64,000 bases of DNA from Roseibium album (GCA_001404055.1 CXTY01000014.1:124001-188000), one strand, 5' to 3'; positions 54,540 through 63,668 are shown, counted from the first letter of the stretch. Translations and numbers: made by a program. Notes: generated from the letters alone by a model not told the origin.

Positions 54540-55025
54540 TTAAACCAGTTCGTGTTGATTGCGACGCAGGAAACGCCGCAAAGACAGTTCGTCCAGCATA
54601 TCCAGCGCATCTGCCAAGGGCACCCAGATGCATTTTCTTTGTCCGAATTCCGGGAAGTTCTCATGTTGTTTTTCAAATCGAATTTTGAAAACGACCACTT
54701 TGGTCCGCATTCTAAGGCCGTTGGACAAGCCCTTGAAAGAACGGAAGCTACCCATTGATCTCATTTCCGCTTTTCCAACAACGCCTGCTTCTTCATAGGC
54801 TTCTATGACCGCGGTTTCAAAAGCAGGCTTGTCCTTTTCCGGCCAGCCCTTTGGCAATATCCACCTTCCCGTGCCCCGCGTGGAAACGAGAAGAATTTCA
54901 GGGCCTGTTTCACCGGTCCGGAAGCACAGAGCAGCAATCTGCAGACGCAGGGGTTTGATAAACAACCCTGCAAAGCCCTGCAGCCACGACGCATCTCTTA
55001 AGGAAATCGGCTTTGCGAATCCCAT
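54540..55025 (-). CDS. NUDIX hydrolase, copy 2
   Basis: 161 residues from ATG 55025; the Met aligns with that of copy 1 (12 residues before the shared SWLQ). RWILPKGWP and IEAYEEAGV are shared. The Nudix box lacks the usual Arg and first Glu, as in copy 1. About 45% identity to copy 1 by eye, with most difference in the C-terminal third. It leads a second NUDIX-PiT pair and has its own promoter and palindrome. Confidence 0.82.
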   Translation of the reverse strand: MGFAKPISLRDASWLQGFAGLFIKPLRLQIAALCFRTGETGPEILLVSTRGTGRWILPKGWPEKDKPAFETAVIEAYEEAGVVGKAEMRSMGSFRSFKGLSNGLRMRTKVVVFKIRFEKQHENFPEFGQRKCIWVPLADALDMLDELSLRRFLRRNQHELV

Positions 55026-55056
55026 CACCAACCTGTTATTGAAAAGGGTAGACGGC

Positions 55057-55085
55057 TATATAGTCACTTAGGTCGGGCTCGTCCA
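55057..55085 (-). promoter_or_regulatory. sigma-70-type promoter of NUDIX copy 2
   Basis: On the minus strand TGGACG, 17-nt spacer, TATATA, ending 32 nt before ATG 55025. It matches copy 1 in both spacing and position. Confidence 0.65.
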
Positions 55086-55092
55086 GATAAAA

Positions 55093-55107
55093 GTGCACAA
55101 TGTGCAC
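55093..55107. promoter_or_regulatory. palindrome adjacent to the -35 of NUDIX copy 2
   Basis: GTGCACAATGTGCAC is a perfect 7-bp-arm dyad around a central A, 7 nt upstream of the -35 box. Its counterpart upstream of copy 1 differs at a few bases. Confidence 0.65.
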
Positions 55108-55138
55108 ATTCATGCAAGACCCAGGGTTTTGTACACAG

Positions 55139-56029
55139 CTAACCTTTAACGACCGATATATTTTCTGCGGTCCATCCGCCCGGCCAGACCTCAGCACTTC
55201 CCGATTTCAAATCGCGCATCTGATTAACTGGAACGGTTGCGATCAAAAACGGTTCTTCACCGCTTTTACCGTCTGTAGGTGAAACTTCGTCGGCAATACC
55301 CGAAAACCCGAATTCCTCTTCACAGGGCAGATACAACGCTGCGCCGGAAACATTGGTATCGTTTTGTGTCGTGCCTTTTGAAGTACCCACCGTACCGCAA
55401 ACAGCAACTGCACACATGAGTTCGATCGCCCGAGCTTTCGCACAACCATAAACGCGGTGATATCCGGAGTGCTTTTCAGTCATTGAAGGAACCAATAACA
55501 AATCGAGTTCGTGACCAGCTAAAAGGCAACTAAGTGCAGGCATTTCAACATCAAGGCAAATCAGGATCGCCACCCTTACGCCCTCAAGTTCAAAGACCTG
55601 CAGATGCGAGCCTGGTGTGAGATGCCAGAAGTCGGGATTTTTCTCAAAAGGGGTCAGGCTTAACTTGTCTTGCTGGATTTGCCTGCCGTCTGTCGTCAGC
55701 AGGATAGCGGTGTTGGTTATGCCTTTGGCACGCTTGACCGGCATGGATCCAGCCAGCAATGAAACATCGTATTTTTCAGGTAGCGGGGATAATGACGAGA
55801 CCAGTTCTACCCCGACATCAGCCAGAAACGACATCTCTTCTTGTGGCTTCAACCCATCGGGTTTGAAGGCCAGACAGCATTCGATGAGATACTCCGGCAA
55901 AACCAATAGCCGAGCGCCCTCACCTGCTGTGCGTCTTACACCTTCTTCAATCTGCTCTACGAACATGTGGACAGAGGTGGGTGCCCGACCGAGATTGAAG
56001 GACCAAAGTGCGATTGGAAAATCCGTCAT
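55139..56029 (-). CDS. carbon-nitrogen hydrolase family protein
   Basis: 296 residues. The nitrilase-type triad is visible: Glu in LLVLPEYLIEC near 46, Lys in DKLSLTPFEKN near 130, Cys in ILICLDVEMP near 155-165. Members hydrolyse nitriles, amides or carbamoyl compounds in the cytoplasm. It has no signal peptide. It is upstream of the NUDIX-PiT genes on the same strand, 107 nt from copy 2; a functional link is not evident. Confidence 0.85.
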   Translation of the reverse strand: MTDFPIALWSFNLGRAPTSVHMFVEQIEEGVRRTAGEGARLLVLPEYLIECCLAFKPDGLKPQEEMSFLADVGVELVSSLSPLPEKYDVSLLAGSMPVKRAKGITNTAILLTTDGRQIQQDKLSLTPFEKNPDFWHLTPGSHLQVFELEGVRVAILICLDVEMPALSCLLAGHELDLLLVPSMTEKHSGYHRVYGCAKARAIELMCAVAVCGTVGTSKGTTQNDTNVSGAALYLPCEEEFGFSGIADEVSPTDGKSGEEPFLIATVPVNQMRDLKSGSAEVWPGGWTAENISVVKG

Positions 56030-56110
56030 GACGTCTGCTGAGTTCCTGTTTCACAAGCAACAGACATAGAAGAACGTGACGGAAGAGATCAAGTCGGAAG
56101 GAGTTATCAA

Positions 56111-56302
56111 TCAGTCAAGGAACAACGCCAGGAAAGTCACGAACACAACGATCAATCCAGTAACGACACCAGCGGATTTCGGTTCCCTCGGCAGAGAGTA
56201 GAGTTTTGCTGACCTTCGAACTTCCCGGATACCCTTCAGGGCCCTGTCCGCGCGCCGGTCAATTTCCGCGAAATACGGTGAAAGCTCATTCTGAGCAAGC
56301 AT
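56111..56302 (-). CDS. small hypothetical membrane protein
   Basis: 63 residues with one C-terminal helix (about 44-62, VVTGLIVVFVTFLALFLD). The N-half is charged (EIDRRADRALKGIREVRRS). It has no known family that I recognise. Start ATG 56302 is short of a strong ribosome site. Upstream of the carbon-nitrogen hydrolase by 81 nt on the same strand and downstream of recJ by 100 nt; it could be a short regulatory or structural membrane peptide. Confidence 0.5.
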   Translation of the reverse strand: MLAQNELSPYFAEIDRRADRALKGIREVRRSAKLYSLPREPKSAGVVTGLIVVFVTFLALFLD

Positions 56303-56402
56303 ACCTAACCCCTACGATTCCTTCGTGGGCTCAGACGCTAGGGCAAGACCTTTAGGGTTTGGTTAATTGCCGTTTACCGTGTTTTTTTTCCGCAGACGTT
56401 AT

Positions 56403-58223
56403 CTACAGTCTGGTTCTTTGGGGATCAGCAACGTCCAGCACGCGAAGCTGCACTTTTGGCGACCCCTGCCATGTGTCAATCGAAAGTGTGCCGGCAACGT
56501 GCAGATTACGTCCCCGCCCTTCCAAAAGCATCTGGCCATGCGGTTTATCAGAAGACTTGAAACAGATTGCCTTCAAGGCAGAGCCATCGCCGGAAGCCAG
56601 CGTCGCCCTGACGTGACCATTGCCGACCACGTCGGCAAATGAAATCCTGTGCGAGGGAAACGCAAAAACAGGCTCGGAGTGCCCGGCGCCATAGGGGCCG
56701 GCCTTTTCCAGCAAGGCCAAAAGATCGAGGGTTGCACCTGTTGCAGTCAACGCTGCGTCTATCTTGACTTCGCGATGCGCAGTGGCTTCTTCAACATCGT
56801 CTTTTAGGACAGTATTGAAAAAGGTCTCAAGTTCTTCGGATTTTTCACGTCGAACGGTCAAACCGGCAGCCATCGCATGGCCGCCTCCTTTTTCCAGCAG
56901 ACCCTGCTCGACTGCCTGCCGGACTGCCTTGCCCAGGTCAACACCAGGTACGGACCTGCCAGAGCCTGTTCCCTTGCCCGTTTCGTCATAGGCAACAGCA
57001 AAAGCGGGCCGTCTGTGCGCTTCCTTCAGGCGGGAGGCTATCAGGCCCACGATGCCAGGATGCCAATCATCGGACCCTGTTAGCAGAACTGCCGGGTCTC
57101 TGCGGTCAACAGCAACAGCGGCTTCCGCTGCGGCCTGCTCCAGCATGACAGCTTCCATGGCCTGTCGTTCAGCGTTGAGTTGATCGAGCCGCTCAGCGAT
57201 TTGCCGCGCTTCTTGTGGGTCATCAGTCGTCAAAAGACGGGCACCAAGAGCAGCGTCTCCTATACGGCCACCGGCATTGATCCGCGGGCCGACGAGGAAC
57301 CCCAGATGATACGGAGCCGGTTTACCGCTAACGCGTGCCACATCCGCAAGCGCGGTGAGCCCGTAATTGCTCCGCTGATGCATGACGGCTAGCCCCCGCA
57401 TCACGTAGGCCCTGTTCAGGCCTTGCAAGGGAACGACATCGCAAACAGTGCCAAGCGCAACAAGATCCAGAAGCGCCATCAGGTCGGGCTGTTGCCGACC
57501 ATCGAATATGCCGCGTTGGCGCAACTCACGATTCAAGCCAACGAGAAACAGGAAGGTCACGCCAACAGCGGCCAGATGCCCCTGGCCGGAAAGATCATCC
57601 TGACGGTTGGGATTGACCAATGCATCAACGTTCGGCAGCGTTTCACCGACCTGGTGATGGTCAATGACCACGATATCCAGACCGAGTTTCTTTGCGACCT
57701 CAAAAGCTTCGAATGACGTGCTACCGCAGTCGAGCGTTACCAGTAGGTCTGCCCCACCTGCGCGAAGGTTTTCAATCGCAGGGCCATTGGGCCCGTATCC
57801 TTCGATAATCCGGTCAGGGATATGAATGACAGGATCGTGGCCGAGCCATTGGAGATATTTCGCAAAAATGGCTGAAGACGTCGCACCGTCCACGTCGTAA
57901 TCGCCGAAGATTGCGATCTTTTTTCCAGCTTGCAGTGCGTCTGCGACCCGTGCAACGGCAGTATCCATATCAACAAGCGAGGATGGATCGGGCATTAATG
58001 AGCGAAGAGACGGGTCGAGAAATTCTTCAGCATGATCAGGCAGCACCCCACGCGCTGCCATGACCCGCGCCAGAACATCCGGCAAACCGTTCAACTGCGA
58101 GATGGTCATGGCCGCGCGGCTTTCCGCAGCGCTCAGGCGTTCCCGCCATGCGTTGTCATTCGCAGAACGAGCGACCCCTAATACGAGCCGCCTCTCACCA
58201 TCTTCACCGGGTTCTCCAACCAT
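56403..58223 (-). CDS. recJ: single-stranded-DNA-specific exonuclease RecJ
   Basis: 606 residues. DHH-family motifs include GDYDVDGATSSAIF near 106-119 and IDHHQVGE near 185-192, then the DHHA1-type end with GGGHAMAAGLTV. RecJ degrades 5' single strands in recombination and mismatch repair in the cytoplasm. It is 11 nt past glpX and ends the aminotransferase-hom-glpX-recJ run. Length is typical (560-610). Confidence 0.94.
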   Translation of the reverse strand: MVGEPGEDGERRLVLGVARSANDNAWRERLSAAESRAAMTISQLNGLPDVLARVMAARGVLPDHAEEFLDPSLRSLMPDPSSLVDMDTAVARVADALQAGKKIAIFGDYDVDGATSSAIFAKYLQWLGHDPVIHIPDRIIEGYGPNGPAIENLRAGGADLLVTLDCGSTSFEAFEVAKKLGLDIVVIDHHQVGETLPNVDALVNPNRQDDLSGQGHLAAVGVTFLFLVGLNRELRQRGIFDGRQQPDLMALLDLVALGTVCDVVPLQGLNRAYVMRGLAVMHQRSNYGLTALADVARVSGKPAPYHLGFLVGPRINAGGRIGDAALGARLLTTDDPQEARQIAERLDQLNAERQAMEAVMLEQAAAEAAVAVDRRDPAVLLTGSDDWHPGIVGLIASRLKEAHRRPAFAVAYDETGKGTGSGRSVPGVDLGKAVRQAVEQGLLEKGGGHAMAAGLTVRREKSEELETFFNTVLKDDVEEATAHREVKIDAALTATGATLDLLALLEKAGPYGAGHSEPVFAFPSHRISFADVVGNGHVRATLASGDGSALKAICFKSSDKPHGQMLLEGRGRNLHVAGTLSIDTWQGSPKVQLRVLDVADPQRTRL

Positions 58224-58234
58224 TCAATGCCGTC

Positions 58235-59230
58235 TTAATCCAGAAGGAACTTCTCTGAGTCCGGGTGCTGGGCCTTGATGTAACGAACCGTTCCAGTCGA
58301 GGACCGCATTACGACAGTGTGTGTTGTTATGTGCTCACGGCCGAAACGGACACCTTGCAGAAAGTTTCCATCGGTCACGCCGGTCGCTGCAAACAGGACG
58401 TCGGGGCCTGCCATCTCTTCCAAAAGGTATTTCTTCTTGATGTCTTCGATGCCCATGCGATGCGCACGTTCGACCTGCTCTTCGCGGGTAATCACAAGCC
58501 GGCTTTGCATCTGTCCACCGATACAGCGCAGCGCAGCAGCAGCCAACACACCTTCAGGCGCGCCACCGATACCAGTATAGATGTCAATGCCTGTCTCGTC
58601 GGGGTCGGTCGTATGGATAATCCCTGCGACATCACCGTCGCCGATCAGGCGAATGGCTGCACCTGTGGCCCTAATGTCTTCGATCAAGCGCGCATGACGC
58701 GGGCGGTCCAATACACAAGCCGTGACGTCTTCAACCTTGACACCCTTTTCCTTTGCAACCGCTGCAATGTTGTCCGCAATCGGCGCATCAATATCGATCA
58801 GGCCAGCAGGATATCCAGGCCCGATTGCAAGCTTGTCCATATAGCTGTCAGGGGCGTTCAGAAGGTCGCCTTCCGGTGCCAACGCAATTACGGCCAGGGA
58901 GTTCGGCAGGTTTTTCGCGCAAATGGTTGTGCCTTCAAGCGGGTCCAGCGCGATATCGACCTTTGGTCCCTGCTTGGTGCCAACGTTTTCGCCGATATAC
59001 AGCATCGGAGCTTCGTCGCGTTCGCCTTCGCCGATCACCACGGTGCCATCAATCGGCAGGCGATTCAGTTCCCGGCGCATTGCGTCCACCGCAGCCTGGT
59101 CAGCCGCCATTTCGTCGCCGTGACCACGCAGCCGCGCAGCAGAAACAGCCGCTCGTTCACTGACGCGAGCCAGTTCAAGCGTCAAAATACGGTCCAGGCC
59201 GCTCGACGACTGATTTTCGGTATTGGACAT
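58235..59230 (-). CDS. glpX: class II fructose-1,6-bisphosphatase GlpX
   Basis: 331 residues from ATG 59230, where GGAG lies 6 nt upstream; an ATG two codons earlier is too close to it. Signature blocks: VVIGEGERDEAPMLYIGENVG near 65, DIALDPLEGTTICA near 92, RPRHARLIEDIRATGAAIRLIGDGDVAG near 165, and GIGGAPEGVLAAAALRCIGGQMQ near 220. It makes fructose 6-phosphate in gluconeogenesis. It is downstream of hom by 50 nt. Confidence 0.95.
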   Translation of the reverse strand: MSNTENQSSSGLDRILTLELARVSERAAVSAARLRGHGDEMAADQAAVDAMRRELNRLPIDGTVVIGEGERDEAPMLYIGENVGTKQGPKVDIALDPLEGTTICAKNLPNSLAVIALAPEGDLLNAPDSYMDKLAIGPGYPAGLIDIDAPIADNIAAVAKEKGVKVEDVTACVLDRPRHARLIEDIRATGAAIRLIGDGDVAGIIHTTDPDETGIDIYTGIGGAPEGVLAAAALRCIGGQMQSRLVITREEQVERAHRMGIEDIKKKYLLEEMAGPDVLFAATGVTDGNFLQGVRFGREHITTHTVVMRSSTGTVRYIKAQHPDSEKFLLD

Positions 59231-59280
59231 CAACATCTCCAGTCTCTCCCCCGCAAGACGCCTGGGTGGGCAGTAACACT

Positions 59281-60603
59281 TCAGTTCAGTTTTTCAATTC
59301 GGATCATTTGCGGCTGTTCGGCAACAACGCCCTTGGACATTATCACTTCCAAAGCCTGCTTGATCGCGACTTCTGTTGTTTCATACGTGATCAAGATGAC
59401 AGGCTGTGGCACGTCGGCATCATATTTTGCCGGTGTCTCGTCAAGCGCGTGCCGTTTCTGGACAATAGATTCAAGCGAGATACCTGCATCGCCCATACAG
59501 CGCGCTATTTCGGCGAACGCGCCCGGACGATCAAACACCGACAAGCGGATGTAATAACCACCTTCATGCAAACGCATGCGTGCCCTCTGATAGTCCTTGA
59601 GGTCGGAGGCAGGCATTCCAAGAACCGGTGTTTCGTCACCGCGCGCGATGTCAGATATATCTGCGACCACCGAAGATGCGGTCGCATTGCCGCCAGCGCC
59701 TGGGCCGACCAGAACGATTTCGCCGACATAATCACCGTCAACCGCAACAGCGTTCAAAACACCGTCGATACCTGCAATCGCAGACGTCTTCGGCACCATT
59801 GTCGGATGCACGCGCTGTTCAATGCCGGTTTCGGTGCGCTGAGCAACACCGAGTAATTTGATACGGAAACCCAATTCGTCAGCAGCCTGGATATCCGCAG
59901 TCGTAATGGAGGTGATGCCCTCCAGATAGATATCCTCATCGGCGATTTTCGTACCGAAAGCCAGACTGGTCAGGATAGCGAGCTTATGGGCTGTGTCGTT
60001 TCCCTCAATGTCAAATGTCGGATCAGCCTCTGCATAACCGAGCCGTTGAGCATCTGCGAGACAATCCTCAAAGCTGATGCCCTCAGCCTCCATCCTGGTC
60101 AGGATGTAATTACAGGTTCCGTTCAAGATGCCATAGACGCGACTGATGTCATTCCCGGACATGGATTCCCGCAAGGTTTTCACGATCGGAATTCCACCAG
60201 CAACCGCCGCCTCATAATTCAGGCAAGCATTGTTAGCTTCAGCCAGCCCGGCCAGATCGACGCCGTGCTTTGCCAACAAAGCCTTGTTCGCCGTCACAAC
60301 GTGAATACCTCTGGCAAGGGCTGCACGAACGCAGTCTTCAGCAGCGCCACTGTCGCCGCCAATCAATTCGACAAGAATATCGATATCAGCATTTTGAGCC
60401 ATCGCCACAGGATCAGTGAACCAAGCGAAGGTGGAAACGTCGAAACCACGGTCCTTGGATTGATCGCGCGCGCAAACAGCTGTCACGGTTACTGGCCGTC
60501 CGGCCTTCCGCGCCATTTGCGCTCCGTGTTTTGCAAGGAGTTGCACTACAGACGCGCCAACGGTTCCAAGACCGGCGACGCCTACTTTCAATGCTTCAAC
60601 CAT
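59281..60603 (-). CDS. hom: homoserine dehydrogenase
   Basis: 440 residues. The NAD(P) loop GVAGLGTVGASVVQLL is at 8-23, the catalytic block GGIPIVKTLRESMSGNDISRVYGILNGTCNYILTRME near 137-173, and a C-terminal ACT domain (about 355-430) that senses threonine. It reduces aspartate semialdehyde to homoserine for threonine and methionine. It follows the aminotransferase gene by 22 nt; the two are probably co-transcribed. Confidence 0.95.
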   Translation of the reverse strand: MVEALKVGVAGLGTVGASVVQLLAKHGAQMARKAGRPVTVTAVCARDQSKDRGFDVSTFAWFTDPVAMAQNADIDILVELIGGDSGAAEDCVRAALARGIHVVTANKALLAKHGVDLAGLAEANNACLNYEAAVAGGIPIVKTLRESMSGNDISRVYGILNGTCNYILTRMEAEGISFEDCLADAQRLGYAEADPTFDIEGNDTAHKLAILTSLAFGTKIADEDIYLEGITSITTADIQAADELGFRIKLLGVAQRTETGIEQRVHPTMVPKTSAIAGIDGVLNAVAVDGDYVGEIVLVGPGAGGNATASSVVADISDIARGDETPVLGMPASDLKDYQRARMRLHEGGYYIRLSVFDRPGAFAEIARCMGDAGISLESIVQKRHALDETPAKYDADVPQPVILITYETTEVAIKQALEVIMSKGVVAEQPQMIRIEKLN

Positions 60604-60625
60604 TCGGAAATTAATCCAGTTCTAT

Positions 60626-61843
60626 TCAGCCAGAGGTCTCGAGCGGGATGACGTTGTGCAGCTTTTGGTCCGCAGTTTCAAGGAAGCGACGGATATTTCT
60701 TGCTGCTTGACGGAGTCTTTGTTCGTTTTCCACCAGACCGATGCGAACATATTCGTCTCCATGCTCACCAAAACCAATTCCGGGTGCAACAGCAACATCG
60801 GCTCGCTCGAGCAACAGTTTTGAATATTCAAGGCTTCCAAGGGAACGGAATTTTTCCGGGATTGGCGCCCAACAGAACATGCTCGCTTCGGGAGCCGGGA
60901 TGGTCCACCCCGCGCGGGTGAAGCTGTCAACCACAACATCCCTGCGGCGCTTGTAAACGCCCCGTGTTTCCTTGATGCAATCTTCCGATCCATTCAGTGC
61001 GGCCGTCGCAGCTACCTGAATTGGTGTGAATGCACCATAGTCGAGATACGACTTCACACGCGCCAGTGCGGAAATCAGCCGATCATTGCCGACTGCAAAT
61101 CCCATCCGCCATCCAGGCATGGAAAACGTCTTGGAGAGCGACGTGAATTCTGCCGTAACCTCCATCGCCCCTGGCACCTGCAGCACTGAAGGAGGAGGTG
61201 TTTCACCGAAATAGATTTCCGAATACGCAAGGTCGGACAGGATGAAGATCTCATGCTTGCGGGCAAAAGCGACGACATCCTTGTAAAATTCCAGATCGGC
61301 GCAGCAGGCAGTCGGGTTCGCCGGGTAGCATAATATGATTGCGATCGGTTTGGGCACTGAGTGGATGACGGCCCGTTCCAGTGCGTGAAAGAAATCCGGC
61401 CCAGGCTCAGCTGGAATATTGCGTATCGAAGCCCCGGCCATGAGAAAGCCGAACGTGTGAATTGGATAGCTCGGATTTGGGCTCAAGATCACGTCACCCG
61501 GCGCAGAAATTGCCTGGGCCATATTGGCAAAACCCTCTTTCGATCCGAGGGTAGCTATGACTTGGGTATCCGGGTCCAGTTTCACGCCAAATCGACGACC
61601 GTAATAGGCAGCCTGCGCTTTGCGAAGTCCCTGAATACCCTTGGAGGCGGAGTAGCGGTGAGTGCGCGGGTCCTGCACAACTTCAGTCAGCTTGTCGACG
61701 ATGTGCTGCGGTGTCGGCAAATCCGGGTTGCCCATGCCGAGATCAATAATGTCTGCCCCATCCGCGCGCGCCTTCGCTTTCAGACGGTTGACCTGTTCGA
61801 ACACATACGGCGGCAGCCGTTTGATCTTGTGGAATTCCTCCAT
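60626..61843 (-). CDS. class I/II aminotransferase, AlaC/LL-diaminopimelate-aminotransferase-like
   Basis: 405 residues. Fold-type I PLP enzyme with GMGNPDLPTPQHIVDKL near 40, NPSYPIHTFGFLMAGA near 125, the YPANPTA block, and the PLP lysine in SLSKTFSMPGWRMGFAVGN near 237. It often sits before hom in this group and is usually annotated as an alanine or LL-diaminopimelate aminotransferase. The exact substrate cannot be fixed. AAGGA lies 8 nt before ATG 61843. Confidence 0.9.
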   Translation of the reverse strand: MEEFHKIKRLPPYVFEQVNRLKAKARADGADIIDLGMGNPDLPTPQHIVDKLTEVVQDPRTHRYSASKGIQGLRKAQAAYYGRRFGVKLDPDTQVIATLGSKEGFANMAQAISAPGDVILSPNPSYPIHTFGFLMAGASIRNIPAEPGPDFFHALERAVIHSVPKPIAIILCYPANPTACCADLEFYKDVVAFARKHEIFILSDLAYSEIYFGETPPPSVLQVPGAMEVTAEFTSLSKTFSMPGWRMGFAVGNDRLISALARVKSYLDYGAFTPIQVAATAALNGSEDCIKETRGVYKRRRDVVVDSFTRAGWTIPAPEASMFCWAPIPEKFRSLGSLEYSKLLLERADVAVAPGIGFGEHGDEYVRIGLVENEQRLRQAARNIRRFLETADQKLHNVIPLETSG

Positions 61844-62094
61844 GGCGCGGTTCCTTGCAAGTTATCAACACTGTTCGCGTGGTTCATCAGGCGCGACGCC
61901 CACACGGCGGGGCCCTTTTAGCAGCCTCCTGACCATTGCGCACCAGTCTTTACGCACCTAGTCGCCTAAATTTGCAGCGATTTTTAGAACAACTTTCCAT
62001 CATGACAATATCGCCCACCTGACACCCATAAACAGCGTCGAACCAATAGGAAGAGAGTGCGCGCGTTTTAATCGTTTGAAACCTGAATATCTGG

Positions 62095-62385
62095 TTATCC
62101 AGTTACAGCTTGCCCACTTTTGAGCCGGTTTTTCACGAAAAACGCTCGCTCTGCGACCATGGCAAGAATTGTGATCATCGCAATCCGAATTACGAGCAAA
62201 CAGAGGGGGAAAACATAAGACTGAAGCGACGCGAGAAAATTTGAGTAGGCGAACGTGTTGTAGTGAAGCAGGGTCCCAACATACGCCAAGCACTCTACCA
62301 ACGAAGTGACCCCGTAAATGCTCGGCAAATACAGATTCTCCTGATTGTGTCGCATCGCAATCCGAGCGGCCCAGAACACAAGCAT
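62095..62385 (-). pseudogene. truncated copy of the GGDEF-protein membrane sensor
   Basis: 96-97 residues from ATG 62385 (GAGG 8 nt upstream). It reads as three hydrophobic segments that match residues about 140-220 of the adjacent 411-residue GGDEF protein: RHNQENL versus RQNPEKL, VECLAYV versus IEFAAYV, LLHYN versus LHQN, FLASLQ versus FLSVFPQ, then MVAERA versus MVIERA. It ends just where GGDEF would begin. Homology continues upstream of the start without an in-frame Met back to the neighbour's stop. It may be a decayed paralogue or a working short sensor. Confidence 0.6.
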
Positions 62386-62432
62386 CGCCATCACCTCATG
62401 AAAGAGGCAAAGTACTGTTGCAACGTGTTTGA

Positions 62433-63668
62433 TTAGGCAGCGCTGCGTTTTAGAGAAGAAAACTCTCCGGTTGCCAAGGTTTTTTTCAAGTTACCATTCG
62501 GTGCAAGGTCCATTGCCATGATCTGCCCCCTGCCCTTACTTTTGGCACTGGAGAGACCACGATCAACGGCCTCCAGTACTCTTTCAAGCGGAGAATCCGT
62601 TGTTGCAGTCACCAGGCCCGCGCTTACGGAAACCGCAAGTTTTCCATCGGATGCATCCTGACAGGCGACACTGAGCTTCCGGCAAATTCTCTGTGCCGTC
62701 AAAAAACTCATTTCGCGATTCACTTTTGGCAGGAAGACAATAAACAGTTCACCTTCGACACGGCCTGGTAGTGCTGTTTCTCCCAATGTCTCTTTCAGGA
62801 TACGGCCAAACAATTGCAGCACGGCGTCTCCCATTGCATTGTTGAAACGGTCGTTAACAGCTCTGAGATCGTCCACGCCAAACATGATCAGACTATATGC
62901 GCTGGCCGGGTCTGCATGCTCGGAAATCCAGTCCTCGACGTCGTTGAGAACAGCTCTTCTGTTTGGAAGTCCGGTCAGAGCGTCTTGCAATGCCTGTTCC
63001 TTGTAGCGCAGCGACGCGCGTTCAATCACCATGCAGGCTGGCAAAACAATGGTCATGATGATCGAGAACAGTATCGTAATCAGATAGATCGTCATGAAGT
63101 TTTGCGGAAACACAGACAAAAACGTCGGAAATTCGAGCAGATTCTGGTGAAGCACAAACCATACGTAGGCTGCAAATTCGATCATGTTTGTTGCGCCAAG
63201 CATCCGGACAGATTTCAGTTTTTCCGGATTTTGCCGGAAGGCCATCCAGATGACCCAAAGAGAGCTCCCGATCAGGGAGGCCTGAATAAAATTCACACGT
63301 GAAAGAAAGCTGTCCAGGAATGGTGTGTAGAAACAAAGCGCCAACCAAATACCCGCTATGGCAACATAAAGACCGACCAGTCTGGGGCGACCGAGAAAGG
63401 CAGCAAATCCGGCGCGTCTGAGACCAGTGCCCAATAAAATCAGAATGTTTGCAAGGATGATGCTGAATTCATCCGGAACGGTTCCACGCAGGCCAACAAG
63501 GACTGTGCCGTTACCGGTTATAAAAAGACCTGCAGACCAAAGGAGCAGACTTTGTGAGCAAGCCCGACTGCGTGTTCTCCAGATAAAATGGAACAGCAGC
63601 AGGATCGCGCTACCGGCAAACCCTGCGATCGTCACACATAAAAACAGAGTCGGTGTATCGAACGCCAT
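62433..63668 (-). CDS. membrane GGDEF-domain protein with altered signature
   Basis: 411 residues. About seven membrane helices (8-28, 40-60, 67-85, 95-112, 128-145, 160-180, 195-215) resemble an MHYT/7TM-type sensor. The cytoplasmic GGDEF domain (about 230-385) contains DALTGLPNRRAVL, VDDLRAVND and MGDAVL. The active-site motif, normally R-x-G-G-D/E-E-F, reads RVEGELF, so the catalytic Glu is missing and diguanylate cyclase activity is doubtful. It could bind GTP or c-di-GMP or act as a scaffold. It is 47 nt upstream of the truncated copy. Confidence 0.85.
   Translation of the reverse strand: MAFDTPTLFLCVTIAGFAGSAILLLFHFIWRTRSRACSQSLLLWSAGLFITGNGTVLVGLRGTVPDEFSIILANILILLGTGLRRAGFAAFLGRPRLVGLYVAIAGIWLALCFYTPFLDSFLSRVNFIQASLIGSSLWVIWMAFRQNPEKLKSVRMLGATNMIEFAAYVWFVLHQNLLEFPTFLSVFPQNFMTIYLITILFSIIMTIVLPACMVIERASLRYKEQALQDALTGLPNRRAVLNDVEDWISEHADPASAYSLIMFGVDDLRAVNDRFNNAMGDAVLQLFGRILKETLGETALPGRVEGELFIVFLPKVNREMSFLTAQRICRKLSVACQDASDGKLAVSVSAGLVTATTDSPLERVLEAVDRGLSSAKSKGRGQIMAMDLAPNGNLKKTLATGEFSSLKRSAA

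Noticed and set aside
62000-62293. 97-residue frame overlapping the truncated sensor
   Set aside because: It is a shadow of the sensor remnant in another frame with no membrane or domain pattern.
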